From Pseudonocardia kunmingensis (GTDB lineage: Bacteria > Actinomycetota > Actinomycetes > Mycobacteriales > Pseudonocardiaceae), in assembly GCF_006716445.1 (NCBI RefSeq), contig NZ_VFPA01000008.1:62001-126000 (forward strand): DNA of 64,000 bases, given 5' to 3'. The notes under the pieces were generated by a model that saw only the letters and a list, made by a program, of their open reading frames with translations, had not been told where the DNA came from and ran no database searches. The position numbers were made by a program, and so were the translations under genes. Shown here one piece after another: positions 1 to 8,941 of the stretch (positions within the stretch are counted from its first letter, which is position 1; every line of letters starts with the position of its first letter).

Positions 1-680
1 ACGACCATGCGGTAGTCCGACCCCGGCAGCCACGGCACGTCGACCTGCGTCGTCGTCCCGTTCCGGTGCAGCCACACCCGCTGGGACAGGTCGACCGCCC
101 GGCCGTCGATGCCGGCGAAGAAGAACCCGCTGGAGTCGGGGAGCCAGTGCGCGCCGCTGGTCCAGTTGTCCATCAGCGTCTGCGTCGGCGCCCCGGGCAA
201 CGCCGCCCCGGTGGTGACGTCGACGAGCCGCACCGTGTTCTGCTCGCTGCCGTCGGTGCAGACCCCGACCGCGAGTACCCGCCCGTCCGGGGACGGCGAG
301 ATCCACGAGACGAACGGTGGCCGCGCCGGGTCCTCCTGCACGGGGTCGAAGAGCACCCGGCCCTCGCCGGCCGGCTCGTCGGCCACCACGACGGACGCCT
401 GCGTGCGCCCCTCCGGCACGGTGGTGCGGAACCAGCGTCCGCCGGCGGCGCGGGGGAGCGGCTCGAACCTGGCCGTCTGGAAGCGGGACACCGACTCGCG
501 CAGCCGGTCGAAGTGCGGCCAGTCCCGCACCCAGGCCGCGGCGGCCTCGCCCTGCTCGTCCTGCCAGCGCTGCACCTCCGGGCCGTCTCCCTCCAACCAG
601 TGGTACGGGTCGGGAAACGCGACGCCGGCCCGCTCGTCGACGTCGGCGCCGATGCGGGTGGTCGGAGCAGTGCGCGTCAC
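1..680 (-). CDS. Prolyl oligopeptidase-family (S9) peptidase, N-terminal part only
   Basis: Reading leftward from a GTG at 680, the product begins with a short polar stretch followed by DPYHWLEGDGPEVQRW, the classic N-terminal signature of S9A prolyl oligopeptidases, and continues into beta-propeller-type sequence (SPDGRVLAVGV, SGFFFAGIDG). The gene runs off the left edge, so the catalytic Ser-Asp-His domain is not visible. Its GTG overlaps the stop of the upstream amidohydrolase by 4 bp (GTGA), so the two are almost certainly one transcript and translationally coupled. Family members cleave short peptides after proline or basic residues, usually in the cytoplasm; the exact specificity cannot be read from this part. 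Confidence 0.85.
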   Translation of the reverse strand, partial: MTRTAPTTRIGADVDERAGVAFPDPYHWLEGDGPEVQRWQDEQGEAAAAWVRDWPHFDRLRESVSRFQTARFEPLPRAAGGRWFRTTVPEGRTQASVVVADEPAGEGRVLFDPVQEDPARPPFVSWISPSPDGRVLAVGVCTDGSEQNTVRLVDVTTGAALPGAPTQTLMDNWTSGAHWLPDSSGFFFAGIDGRAVDLSQRVWLHRNGTTTQVDVPWLPGSDYRMV

Positions 681-1900
681 CGGGCGTCCTTCACGACGGC
701 GCCGTTCTGCACGACCAGCGCGACGGCCGACCGGTCGGCGAACAGCTTCGGGTCGTCGAGCGGGTTGCCGCGGAAGGCGACGAGGTCGGCGCGCTTGCCG
801 GCCTCGACCGTGCCGACGTCGGCGCCGATGCCGAGGATGTCGGCGTTGACCCGCGTGGCCGAGACCAGCGCGTCCATCGGCGTCTCGATCTCCGAGCGCA
901 GCAGGAGCTCGCGGCCGCGGCCGTCCTGCTTCGGGCCGATGAGGTCGGAGCCGGACCCGATCCGCACGCCGGCTGCGCGGGAGGCGTGGATGGCGTCGAT
1001 CTGGCCCTGCAGCGCGACGCCCACGCGGTCGGCGATGTTCGCCGGCAACCCGGCCTCGGCCGCGTCGTCGAGCAGGGCGTGCACGACGGCCAGCGTGGGC
1101 ACGTGCGCGACGTCGTGCTCGGCCATCAGGGCCGCGGTCTCCTCGTCGATCTGCGAGCCGTGCTCGACGCAGCGGACCCCGGCGGCGACGGCGTTGCGGA
1201 TGCCGGCGTTGTTGTGGGCGTGCACGGTGACGTAGGTGCCGCGCGCGGTGGCCTCGGCCACCGCGGCCGAGATCTCGGCGACGTCGAACTGGGTGTCGGT
1301 GAGCTTGTCGTGCCGGGACACGACGCCGCCGGTGACGCACAGCTTGAGGAACTCGGCACCGCGGCGGAACGCCTCCCGGGCGTTGCGGCGCATCTCGTCG
1401 GGGCCGTCGCAGAGCATGGACATCGAGCGCAGCCCGGGGATGTGGTGGTCGGTCCAGTCGGCGGTCGGCTCCCACTCCGAGGCCATGTGGCCGTGCCCGC
1501 CGGTCTGGCAGAGCACCGGGCCGCACTGCAGGATCCGCGGCCCGGGGACTTTGCCCTTCGCGACGACGCCGGCGAGCCCGCCGTCGATGCCGCCGGTGTC
1601 GCGCACGGTGGTGAACCCGGCGTCGAGGGTCTGGCGGCAGTTCTCGAACATGTCCGCCGCGAGCTCGGCCACGGACAGCCCGCGCGTGAGGCTGGCCTCG
1701 ATCGGGCTGGAGAGCCCGAAGTGGACGTGGGCGTCGATGAGGCCCGGGGTGATCGTCAGGCCGGAGCAGTCGAGGACCTCCGCGCCGGCCGGCGGCGTTC
1801 CGTCCAGCTCCACGATCCGGCCGTCCTCGACGAGCACCGTCCGGTCGGGCTGCGGATCGCTCCCCGTGCCGTCGACGACGGTGCCACCGCTCAACCACAT
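677..1900 (-). CDS. Metal-dependent amidohydrolase (imidazolonepropionase-like)
   Basis: This 407-residue protein has the amidohydrolase-superfamily layout: an N-terminal beta-sandwich strand, DAHVHFGL (first metal His pair) near residue 60, FLKLCVTGG with the bridging-lysine position, VHAHNNAG and VEHGSQID for the other metal histidines, and GSGSDLIGP with the catalytic aspartate. The family hydrolyses cyclic amides, carbamates or dipeptides; the pairing with an S9 peptidase in the same operon would fit a prolidase-like or peptide-amide role, but that is inference. The ATG at 1900 is chosen because GAGAGGGG precedes it at good spacing; an in-frame extension up to 2146 has poor composition and no ribosome site. 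Confidence 0.85.
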   Translation of the reverse strand: MWLSGGTVVDGTGSDPQPDRTVLVEDGRIVELDGTPPAGAEVLDCSGLTITPGLIDAHVHFGLSSPIEASLTRGLSVAELAADMFENCRQTLDAGFTTVRDTGGIDGGLAGVVAKGKVPGPRILQCGPVLCQTGGHGHMASEWEPTADWTDHHIPGLRSMSMLCDGPDEMRRNAREAFRRGAEFLKLCVTGGVVSRHDKLTDTQFDVAEISAAVAEATARGTYVTVHAHNNAGIRNAVAAGVRCVEHGSQIDEETAALMAEHDVAHVPTLAVVHALLDDAAEAGLPANIADRVGVALQGQIDAIHASRAAGVRIGSGSDLIGPKQDGRGRELLLRSEIETPMDALVSATRVNADILGIGADVGTVEAGKRADLVAFRGNPLDDPKLFADRSAVALVVQNGAVVKDAR

Positions 1901-2364
1901 GCTGGTCCCCTCTCGCTCGGACTGGAATGCCAGAACCCGCCCGCGATGCCCTCGCGGCTCGGTCCGGAGCTGCCGTGCAGGACGACGTCGGACCTGGACT
2001 CGGGCCCCACACGCCCCCCGCTGCTGCCGGTCATACCCGTCACGATGCTGGGCGCCGGCACCGGACGACCAGTGCCAGCGGTCGCGACAAACCCGGGGGC
2101 CGCGCAACGGATGTCGAAGGGCAGTCCTTCCGCGTCGGGTCGTCACCGCTCGACCGCAGTCCCGCGCTCGGTCGAGGCCGTCTGTCTGTGTACAGGCGGA
2201 GGGATCTCGCTGCAGCCGTGCTGTTGCGGAGAGCTTCGGCCTCGACCGGATCGGCCTCGAGGATCACGACCGGTTGCCCGGGAACCTCGGTCCAGTGGTG
2301 TCGAGCGTGTCAGCGTCCCGTCACGATGATCGCCGCCGCGGGTCGGCCCGGTGGTACCGTCTTA
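1901..2364. other. Divergent intergenic region, no gene seen
   Basis: About 460 bp separate the leftward amidohydrolase from the rightward monooxygenase. Open frames here have arginine/proline-rich translations typical of shadow frames in GC-rich DNA, and none has a ribosome site or recognisable motif. It must hold both promoters; apart from the palindrome at its right edge I see no clear element. Confidence 0.5.
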
Positions 2365-2380
2365 AATCAAGCGACTGATT
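2365..2380. promoter_or_regulatory. Palindromic operator upstream of the BVMO gene
   Basis: AATCA-AGCGAC-TGATT is a perfect 5-bp inverted repeat with a 6-bp spacer, 20 bp before the monooxygenase ATG. Including the preceding CTTAA, 16 of 20 positions match a site read in reverse at 5547-5566 between the esterase and SDR genes. Two such sites next to pathway-related genes suggest one repressor, for example of the TetR family; no such regulator lies in this window. Confidence 0.55.
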
Positions 2381-2399
2381 GAATGGCGGGAAGGGTGTC

Positions 2400-4211
2400 A
2401 TGTCGGCTTTGCACCGTCCGGAGGTCCCTGACGACCTGGGATCCGATCCCGATGCTCTGCGCGAGCGCTACCGCGCGGAGCGGGAGCGTCGCGTACGCCC
2501 CGACGGCAGCACGCAGTACCGGCGGGCCGAGGGGGAGTTCGGCTACTACGCCGAGGACCCGTACGTCGAGCCGGGCTTCACCCGGGAGCCGGTGTGCGAC
2601 CGGGTGGACGCGGTGGTGGTCGGTGGCGGGTTCGGCGGCCTGGTCGCGGGTGCCCGCCTGCGGGAGGCGGGTCTGGAGCGGATCCGGATCATCGAGAAGG
2701 CCGGCGACTTCGGTGGCACCTGGTACTGGAACCGCTACCCGGGCATCCACTGCGACATCGAGTCCTACGTCTACCTGCCGCTGCTGGAGGAGGTCGGCTA
2801 CGTCCCGAGGTCGAAGTACGCGCCGGGGGAGGAGATCCGGCAGCACGCGATGGCGATCGGCCACCACTTCGACCTGTACCGGGACGCCTTCTTCCGGACC
2901 GGCGTGCGCGAGCTGCGGTGGGAGGGCGGCGAGTGGGTCGTGCGCACCGATCGTGACGACGAGGTGCGGGCCACCTACGTGGTGGTGTCGAACGGAACGC
3001 TGGACCACCCGAAGCTGCCGCGGATCCCGGGCATCGAGGACTTCGCCGGGCACACGTTCCACACGAGCCGCTGGGACTACGCCTACACCGGCGGTGACGC
3101 GGACGGGAACCTCACCGGGCTCGCCGGCAAGCGGGTCGCGGTGATCGGCACCGGCGCCACGGCGGTGCAGGTGGTGCCCCACGTGGCGCGCGACGCCGAG
3201 CACCTCTACGTCTTCCAGCGCACGCCGTCGTCGGTGGACGTGCGGGACAACCGGCGCACCGACCCGGAGTGGGCCGCGTCGCTGCAGCCGGGCTGGCACC
3301 GCAGGCGGCGGGAGAACTTCCAGGCGGTCGTGACGGGCCACGCGGTCGAGGAGGACCTCGTCGACGACGCGTGGACCGCGAGCGGCCAGGTGCTGGGCAA
3401 GATCATCGCGACCGACGCCCACACGGACGTGGAGCCCGCGGAGTGGGAGCGGATCGAGGAGGTCCTCGATTTCCGGAAGATGAACCAACTGCGTGCCCGC
3501 GTGGACGGGATCGTCGAGGACCCGGCGACGGCGGAGCTGCTCAAGCCCTGGTACCGCTACGGCTGCAAGCGACCGACGTTCAGCGACGAGTACCTGCAGG
3601 CGTTCAACCGGGCGAACGTGACCCTGGTCGACACGGCCGACTCCGGGGGTGTCGAGCGGGTCACGGAGAAGGGCCTGGTGGTCGGTGGCCGCGAGTACGA
3701 AGTGGACTGCATCGTCTTCGCCACCGGGTTCGAGGTCGGGATGTCGGACGTGCTGACCGGGCGGCTGCCGGTGTACGGCAGGGACGGTGCGGGCCTGCTG
3801 CAGTCGTGGATAACCACCGGACCGCGCACGCTGCACGGCTTCACCAGCAACGGCTTTCCGAACCTGTTCCACCTCGGCCCGTTGCAGAACGCGCCGTCGG
3901 TGAACTTCGTGCACGTGCTGGACGAGCAGGCGATCCACATCGGCGCCGTCGTCGCGGAGGCCCGCAAACGGGGCGTGACGTGCATCGAGCCGACCGTCGA
4001 GGCCGAGAACGCCTGGGTGGAGACGATCCGGGCGTCGTCCCCGGACCGGGAGTGGTTCGACGCCGAGTGCACCCCGGGCTACTACAACAACGAAGGCGCC
4101 CTGCGCGGCCCCCGCCAGACCTACGGACCCGGTCCGGCAGCGTTCCAGCAGCTGCTGCGCGACTGGCGCGACGGGGACGGCATCGACGAGGTGCTCGGCG
4201 AGGGCCGCTGA
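2400..4211 (+). CDS. Baeyer-Villiger monooxygenase (type I, FAD/NADPH)
   Basis: This 603-residue protein carries the type I Baeyer-Villiger fingerprint: an FAD Rossmann motif GGGFGG at residues 75-80, the BVMO signature FAGHTFHTSRWD at 215-226, and a second dinucleotide motif GTGATA at 250-255. Such enzymes insert oxygen next to a ketone carbonyl to give an ester or lactone. The N-terminal extension of about 70 residues before the FAD motif is typical of the longer cyclopentadecanone/4-hydroxyacetophenone monooxygenase groups. The ATG at 2400 follows GGGAAGGGTGTC; a TTG at 2379 lies inside the operator and is rejected. It is convergent with an SDR dehydrogenase that shares its operator, and an esterase lies just beyond, which would complete an alcohol-ketone-ester-acid route. 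Confidence 0.92.
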   Translation: MSALHRPEVPDDLGSDPDALRERYRAERERRVRPDGSTQYRRAEGEFGYYAEDPYVEPGFTREPVCDRVDAVVVGGGFGGLVAGARLREAGLERIRIIEKAGDFGGTWYWNRYPGIHCDIESYVYLPLLEEVGYVPRSKYAPGEEIRQHAMAIGHHFDLYRDAFFRTGVRELRWEGGEWVVRTDRDDEVRATYVVVSNGTLDHPKLPRIPGIEDFAGHTFHTSRWDYAYTGGDADGNLTGLAGKRVAVIGTGATAVQVVPHVARDAEHLYVFQRTPSSVDVRDNRRTDPEWAASLQPGWHRRRRENFQAVVTGHAVEEDLVDDAWTASGQVLGKIIATDAHTDVEPAEWERIEEVLDFRKMNQLRARVDGIVEDPATAELLKPWYRYGCKRPTFSDEYLQAFNRANVTLVDTADSGGVERVTEKGLVVGGREYEVDCIVFATGFEVGMSDVLTGRLPVYGRDGAGLLQSWITTGPRTLHGFTSNGFPNLFHLGPLQNAPSVNFVHVLDEQAIHIGAVVAEARKRGVTCIEPTVEAENAWVETIRASSPDREWFDAECTPGYYNNEGALRGPRQTYGPGPAAFQQLLRDWRDGDGIDEVLGEGR

Positions 4212-4277
4212 GGCTGGATCCACCGAGCCCGTGGTGCCGGATGCTCGGTCGACCAGGTCGTCCGGCCGACCGGCCGC

Positions 4278-5309
4278 TCACTGCACGGACCACCCGCCGT
4301 CCGACGGCAGGACCGCGCCGGAGATGTTGACGCCGTCGTCGCTGAGCAGGAACGTCACGGACGCGGCCAGGTGCTGGGCCGAGGCCACCGGCGGGATCAA
4401 CCGCAGGAAGTCGGCGGTCCGCTCCCGGCCGAACTCCGAGCTGCGGCCGTGGCCGCCCATGCCGGTGGCGACGCCACCCGGAGCGATCGCGTTGACGCGG
4501 ATGCCGTGCGGGCCGTACATGAACGCCGAGTTCTTCGTGATGCCGATGACGGCGTGCTTGGAGGCCGTGTAGGCGGCACCGGCCGCGTTGCCCCGGAGCG
4601 CGGCTTCGGAGGCGATGTTGACGATGGAGCCGCGGCCCGCCCCGAGCATCGCGGGCAGGACGGCGCGGGTGAGCGCGAAGACGGCGTCGACGTTGACCGC
4701 GAACACCCTCCGCCACATCTCGTCGGAGGTCTCGTGGACGGGGGAGAAGTCGTCGACGACGCCCGCGACGTTGGCCAGCCCGTCGATCACCGGACCCGCG
4801 GCCGCGACGATGCGCTCGACGCCGTCGATGCGGGTGATGTCCGCGGTGACGGGCACGAGCGCGTCGGCGTCGACGCCCGCGGTGTCGAGGTCGGCGGCGA
4901 GCTGCTCGAGCCCCGCTCCGGTGATGTCGGCGGCGATCACCCGTCCACCCTCGCGGGCGATGCGCGAGGCCGTGGCGCGGCCGATGCCGGAGGCGGCACC
5001 GGTGACCACGATCGTCGTGCCGTCGAAGCGGCCCGGCACGATCCGCTCGCGCCAGCCCGCCGCGTCGTCGTCGGCCGGCATCGTGCCACCGTTGACCTGC
5101 AGCACGAGGGCGTCGACGGCGCTCATCGGGAGCGTGCCCCGGCTCAGCTCCACCAGCTGCCGCAGCGGCAGGTCGCGGACGGGGGCCATGGCCGCGGCGT
5201 CGACGCCTCCCTGCTCGAGCAGGTGCCGCAGCGCGGCGCCGCCCTCCGGATGCGCCAGCCAGTCTCCGACCGTGCTGCCGGCCGTCAGCGGTCTGCGTGT
5301 GTTCGTCAT
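4278..5309 (-). CDS. SDR-family dehydrogenase with an N-terminal helical extension
   Basis: A 343-residue short-chain dehydrogenase. The NAD(P) motif VVTGAASGIGRA sits near residue 107, NVAGVV and NVDAVF follow, and the catalytic Ser and YTASKHA are present, with a C-terminal LPSDGGW. Normal SDRs are about 250 residues; here about 100 extra residues precede the Rossmann fold and read like a small helical module (TVGDWLAHPEGGAALRHLLE, then SRGTLPMSAVDALV). The start at 5309 is supported by GGGAGG 8 bp upstream. Next to a Baeyer-Villiger monooxygenase it most likely oxidises an alcohol to that enzyme's ketone substrate; this is inference. Confidence 0.85.
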   Translation of the reverse strand: MTNTRRPLTAGSTVGDWLAHPEGGAALRHLLEQGGVDAAAMAPVRDLPLRQLVELSRGTLPMSAVDALVLQVNGGTMPADDDAAGWRERIVPGRFDGTTIVVTGAASGIGRATASRIAREGGRVIAADITGAGLEQLAADLDTAGVDADALVPVTADITRIDGVERIVAAAGPVIDGLANVAGVVDDFSPVHETSDEMWRRVFAVNVDAVFALTRAVLPAMLGAGRGSIVNIASEAALRGNAAGAAYTASKHAVIGITKNSAFMYGPHGIRVNAIAPGGVATGMGGHGRSSEFGRERTADFLRLIPPVASAQHLAASVTFLLSDDGVNISGAVLPSDGGWSVQ

Positions 5310-5546
5310 GGGTCCAGCCTCCCTCGCGAGCGGGGTTCCGTCGTCCGTTCCCGGTGGAGCGCACCCGGGTGGGGAATGGGCGCGGCCAGCGCGAGGGACA
5401 GCAGTGAGGCGGCGCCGTTCACGCTCCCGGGTCGCGGTGCGTGGCCGGGGCGAGCCAGATCGCGGTGATCGCGTCGACCAGCCCGGTCGCGGCGTCGTCC
5501 TCCCCGCCACTCGTCGTCCTGCAAGTGAACGCCGAGCCGCTCGCTG
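5310..5546 (-). promoter_or_regulatory. Leader region of the SDR gene
   Basis: This 237-bp stretch separates the esterase stop from the SDR start. An in-frame extension of the SDR runs through it but is arginine/proline rich and lacks a start with a ribosome site, so I treat it as untranslated. The promoter of the SDR gene must lie here or just upstream at the palindrome. Confidence 0.4.
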
Positions 5547-5562
5547 AGTCAATCGAGTGACT
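5547..5562. promoter_or_regulatory. Palindromic operator, twin of the BVMO site
   Basis: AGTCA-ATCGAG-TGACT is an inverted repeat overlapping the esterase stop codon. In reverse orientation it reads CTTAAGTCACTCGATTGACT and aligns with CTTAAATCAAGCGACTGATT at 2361-2380 with only four differences. It lies about 240 bp upstream of the SDR start and is the best candidate for a shared repressor site. Confidence 0.5.
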
Positions 5563-6472
5563 TAAGCGAGCTGCCGAGATGGTCGCTGAGGAACGCGGCG
5601 ATGCTGTCGAAGCCGAATCGGGTGGGTCGGGGCCCGCGTCCGGTGTCGCGTTGGGCGGGCACCGGTTGTTCGGCGGCCAGTCGGCCCGGCTCCAGCAGAC
5701 CGCCGGTCGCGTCGACGTCGCCGTCGGCGCGGGCGTTGAGGAACGAGTGACCGAAGCCGGGCAGCACGATCAGCTCGCTGGCGGCTCCGGCCGCCAGTAG
5801 CCGGTGGTGCAGGCGGACGCTGTGGGTCGGATCGACCAGCCGGTCGGCGTCGCCGTGACAGATCTGGAACGGCGGGGCGCCGCGGTGCACCTGGTGGAGC
5901 GGGCTGGCGGCGCGGGCGAGTTCCGGGAGGTCGGTGGGGCAGCCTCCGAGGAGCCGCTCCACCGGCCCGGGTGTTCCCGCGAGGTCGGGGATCTCGGCGT
6001 CGGCGACGGGCGCCGTGCTGGTCAGGTCGGTCAGCGGATAGGCCGCGGCCACGGCGGCGATGTCGACCCGGGGTCCGTCCGGTTCGCCGTCGAGTACCGG
6101 GACACGGGCCAGGAGACCGGCCAGGGCCGCGAGGTGACCGCCGGCAGAGGCCCCCCACAGCGCGATCCGGTCGCGGTCGAGGCCGTGACGCTCGGCGTGG
6201 TGGTACAGGTGCCGCAGTCCGGCCCGGACGTCGAGGATCTGCGCGGGGTACCGGGCCTCGCTGCTGAACCTGTACTCGAGTGCGGCGACCGCGACACCGC
6301 GTGCGAGCAGGTCGTCGATCCTGGCCGGCAGCCGTTTGCGGTCTCCTCGCAGGAACGCACCACCCGGAAGCCAGGCGACCACCGGGTGCGGACCGGGCGT
6401 CGCCGGTGTCACCAGGTCCAGCATCAGGTCGCGGCCGGGGCGGCGCACCACGGCGACGTCGTGGATGATCAC
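5549..6472 (-). CDS. Alpha/beta-hydrolase esterase (HSL/BD-FAE-like)
   Basis: A 307-residue esterase with the oxyanion segment LPGGAF, nucleophile elbow GASAGGHLA, acid in HGDADRLVD and catalytic histidine in GFGHSFL, in the order expected of hormone-sensitive-lipase-like carboxylesterases. The GTG start at 6472 overlaps the fumarylacetoacetase stop by 4 bp, so it is co-translated with the homogentisate genes hmgA and fahA. It could hydrolyse the ester formed by the nearby Baeyer-Villiger monooxygenase or an aromatic ester feeding homogentisate; the sequence does not decide. Confidence 0.85.
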   Translation of the reverse strand: MIIHDVAVVRRPGRDLMLDLVTPATPGPHPVVAWLPGGAFLRGDRKRLPARIDDLLARGVAVAALEYRFSSEARYPAQILDVRAGLRHLYHHAERHGLDRDRIALWGASAGGHLAALAGLLARVPVLDGEPDGPRVDIAAVAAAYPLTDLTSTAPVADAEIPDLAGTPGPVERLLGGCPTDLPELARAASPLHQVHRGAPPFQICHGDADRLVDPTHSVRLHHRLLAAGAASELIVLPGFGHSFLNARADGDVDATGGLLEPGRLAAEQPVPAQRDTGRGPRPTRFGFDSIAAFLSDHLGSSLKSLD

Positions 6473-7644
6473 GGCACGGCCGGGGTGATCACGCCGGCGA
6501 CCTCGCCGAAGCCGATCCGGGTGCCGTCGGGCGCGGGGGCACCGGCCGAGATGACGACCGCGTCGCCGTCCCGCAGGAAGGTGCGCTCCTCGCCCCCCAC
6601 CACCACCGGCTCGCGGCCACCCCAGGTCAGCTCGATGAACGCACCACGCTGCCGTCTGTCGGGCCCGGAGACGGTGCCGGAGGCGAAGAAGTCGCCCGTC
6701 CGGGTGGAGGCGCCGTTGACGGTCAGGTGCGCGAGCATCTGCGCGGGCGACCAGTACATGTCGCGGTACGGCGGGCGGGAGACCTCCACGCCGTTCCACT
6801 CCACGACCAGGTCGACGTCGAGGCCCCAGTCCTCGCCGCCCCGCAGGTAGGGCAGCGGCTCCGGGGTCTGCCGGGGCAGCGGCACCCGGGCCGACCGCAG
6901 GGCCGCGAGCGGGACCACCCAGGGCGAGATCGAGGTGGCGAAACTCTTGCCCAGGTGCGGGCCGAGCGGCACGTACTCCCAGGCCTGCAGGTCGCGAGCG
7001 GACCAGTCGTTCACGATCACGGCGCCGAACACGTGCCGCTCGAACTCGTCGACGCCGATCCGTTCACCGAGCGCCGACCCGGTCCCGATCACGAATCCGA
7101 GCTCGGCCTCGATGTCGAGCCGCTGCGACGGGCCGTAGGTGGGAGCCGGCTCGTCAGCTGCTTTGCGCTGCCCACAGGGCCGCACGATGTCGGTGCCGGA
7201 CACCACGACGGTCCCGCCGCGGCCGTGGTAGCCGACCGGCATGTGCTTCCAGTTGGGCATCAACGGCTCGGAGCCGGGGCGGAACAGCCGGCCCAGGTTC
7301 GAGGCGTGGTGCTCGGAGGCGTAGAAGTCGACGTAGTCGCCCACGGTGAACGGCAGGTGCAACGCCACCTCGCCCACCGGGTGCACGGCGGAGTCCGGGA
7401 CGTCGCGGGTGACCAGGTCGGTCAGCCGGGCGCGGACGGCGTCCCACCGCTCCCGGCCCTGGGAGAGGAACCCGTCCAGGGTGGGCGCGGCGAAGGTGTC
7501 GTCGCCGAGCAGGGGTGCCAGGTCGAGGACGGAGTCGCCCAGCCGGACGCCGATCCGGCGGTGACCACCGCGGACGGAGAACGCTCCGTAGGGCAGGTTG
7601 TGGATCCCGAACGGCGAGCCGACGGGGATCTCGATGGCGCTCAT
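6469..7644 (-). CDS. fahA: Fumarylacetoacetase
   Basis: Last step of tyrosine/homogentisate breakdown: fumarylacetoacetate to fumarate and acetoacetate. The 391-residue length, the N-terminal FGIHNLPYG, DYVDFYASEHHA (catalytic His), MPVGYHGRGG, the metal-ligand region DIEAELGFVIG and VNDWSARDLQAWEY match the two-domain eukaryote-like fumarylacetoacetases. It overlaps hmgA upstream (ATGA) and the esterase downstream (GTGA), giving a three-gene transcript. No maleylacetoacetate isomerase gene is in the window. Confidence 0.96.
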   Translation of the reverse strand: MSAIEIPVGSPFGIHNLPYGAFSVRGGHRRIGVRLGDSVLDLAPLLGDDTFAAPTLDGFLSQGRERWDAVRARLTDLVTRDVPDSAVHPVGEVALHLPFTVGDYVDFYASEHHASNLGRLFRPGSEPLMPNWKHMPVGYHGRGGTVVVSGTDIVRPCGQRKAADEPAPTYGPSQRLDIEAELGFVIGTGSALGERIGVDEFERHVFGAVIVNDWSARDLQAWEYVPLGPHLGKSFATSISPWVVPLAALRSARVPLPRQTPEPLPYLRGGEDWGLDVDLVVEWNGVEVSRPPYRDMYWSPAQMLAHLTVNGASTRTGDFFASGTVSGPDRRQRGAFIELTWGGREPVVVGGEERTFLRDGDAVVISAGAPAPDGTRIGFGEVAGVITPAVP

Positions 7645-8840
7645 CGGTCCGGCCCGCGTCCGGACCAGGTCCAGGCGTAGCCCGGGTCCTCGCAGGCCTG
7701 CGCGCCTTCGCCGAGGGCGAGCGGGCGGAAGGTGTCGACCATGACGGCGAGCTCGTCGAAGTACTCCGCGCCCAGTGCCCGCTCGACCGCTCCGGGCTGG
7801 GGGCCGTGGCTGTGCCCGCCCGGGTGCAGGCTGATCGAGCCCTGCCCGATGCCCGAGCCCTTGCGGGCCTCGTAGTCGCCGCCGCAGTAGAACATGACCT
7901 CGTCGGAGTCGACGTTGGAGTGGTAGTAGGGCACCGGGATCGCCAGCGGGTGGTAGTCGACCTTGCGCGGCACGAAGTTGCAGATCACGAAGTTGCCGCC
8001 CTCGAACACCTGGTGCGCGGGCGGCGGCTGGTGCACCCGCCCGGTGATCGGCTCGAAGTCGGAGACGTTGAACGTGTACGGGTAGAGGCAGCCGTCCCAG
8101 CCGACGACGTCGAACGGGTGCGTGGGGACCACGTGGCGGGTGCCGACCACCCCCCGCGACCCGCGGTGCTTGACCAGGACCTCCACGTCCGTCCCCTCGG
8201 CGAGCAGGGGTTCGGCGGGGCCGTGCAGGTCGCGCTCGCAGTAGGGCGCGTGCTCCAGCAGCTGCCCGAACCGCGACAGGTAGCGCTTGGGCGGCGCGAT
8301 GTGCGAGTTCGCCTCGATCACGTACGCGCGCAGCGGCTCGGGGCCCTGCGGCACCCAGCGGTGGGTCGTGGCGCGCGGCAGGAGCACGTAGTCGCCCTGC
8401 CGCGCCTGCAGCACGCCGAAGACCGTCTCGACCGTGGCCGCGCCCGACTCGACGTACACGCACTCGTCGCCGATCGCGTTGCGGTAGAGCGGGGACGCCT
8501 CGCCCGCGACGACGTAGGAGATCCGCACGTCGGCGTTGCCCAGGACGAGCCGACGGCCGGTGACGACGTCGAGTGCCTTGGGCTCCTCGCCGGGGAACAG
8601 CTCGTGCAGCTTCAGGTGCCGGGGCAGCAGCGGCCGGTTCTCGGTGAGCGTCTGGTCGGGCAGCTCCCACGGCGACGCGTCGACGATCGCCGACGGGATC
8701 CCCCGGTGGTAGAGCAGCGACGAGTCGGCCGAGAACCCCTCCTCACCCATCAGCTCCTCGCGGTAGAGCCCGCCCTCGGGCGTGCGGTGCTGGGTGTGCC
8801 GTTTCGGGGGCACCGCGCCGAGACTGCGGTAGTGCGGCAT
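7641..8840 (-). CDS. hmgA: Homogentisate 1,2-dioxygenase
   Basis: This 399-residue enzyme opens the homogentisate ring to maleylacetoacetate using Fe(II). Recognisable family stretches include PKRHTQHR near the N-terminus, a cupin-like core (LLPRATTHRWVP), WDGCLYPYTFNVSDFEPITG, and the Fe-ligand region with VPYYHSNVDSDEVMFYCGGD and HPGGHSHGPQPGAVE. It is the first gene of an overlapping hmgA-fahA-esterase unit; the roughly 100-bp gap upstream must carry the promoter. Full length with no missing core residue visible. Confidence 0.96.
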   Translation of the reverse strand: MPHYRSLGAVPPKRHTQHRTPEGGLYREELMGEEGFSADSSLLYHRGIPSAIVDASPWELPDQTLTENRPLLPRHLKLHELFPGEEPKALDVVTGRRLVLGNADVRISYVVAGEASPLYRNAIGDECVYVESGAATVETVFGVLQARQGDYVLLPRATTHRWVPQGPEPLRAYVIEANSHIAPPKRYLSRFGQLLEHAPYCERDLHGPAEPLLAEGTDVEVLVKHRGSRGVVGTRHVVPTHPFDVVGWDGCLYPYTFNVSDFEPITGRVHQPPPAHQVFEGGNFVICNFVPRKVDYHPLAIPVPYYHSNVDSDEVMFYCGGDYEARKGSGIGQGSISLHPGGHSHGPQPGAVERALGAEYFDELAVMVDTFRPLALGEGAQACEDPGYAWTWSGRGPDR

Positions 8841-8941
8841 GCCTTCTCCTCATCTCATCCTGGGCCGGCGACCGTCGCTCAGAACGTCGTCGATCACGTG
8901 TGAAGCCCTGACGTGGCGCGACAGGCCCGTCCTCGGCCCGC

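Noticed and set aside
2367..4223. 618-codon open frame on the minus strand opposite the monooxygenase
   Set aside because: It is a shadow frame produced by GC-rich codon bias; its translation is His/Arg/Val-rich without motifs, while the opposite strand has a complete BVMO.
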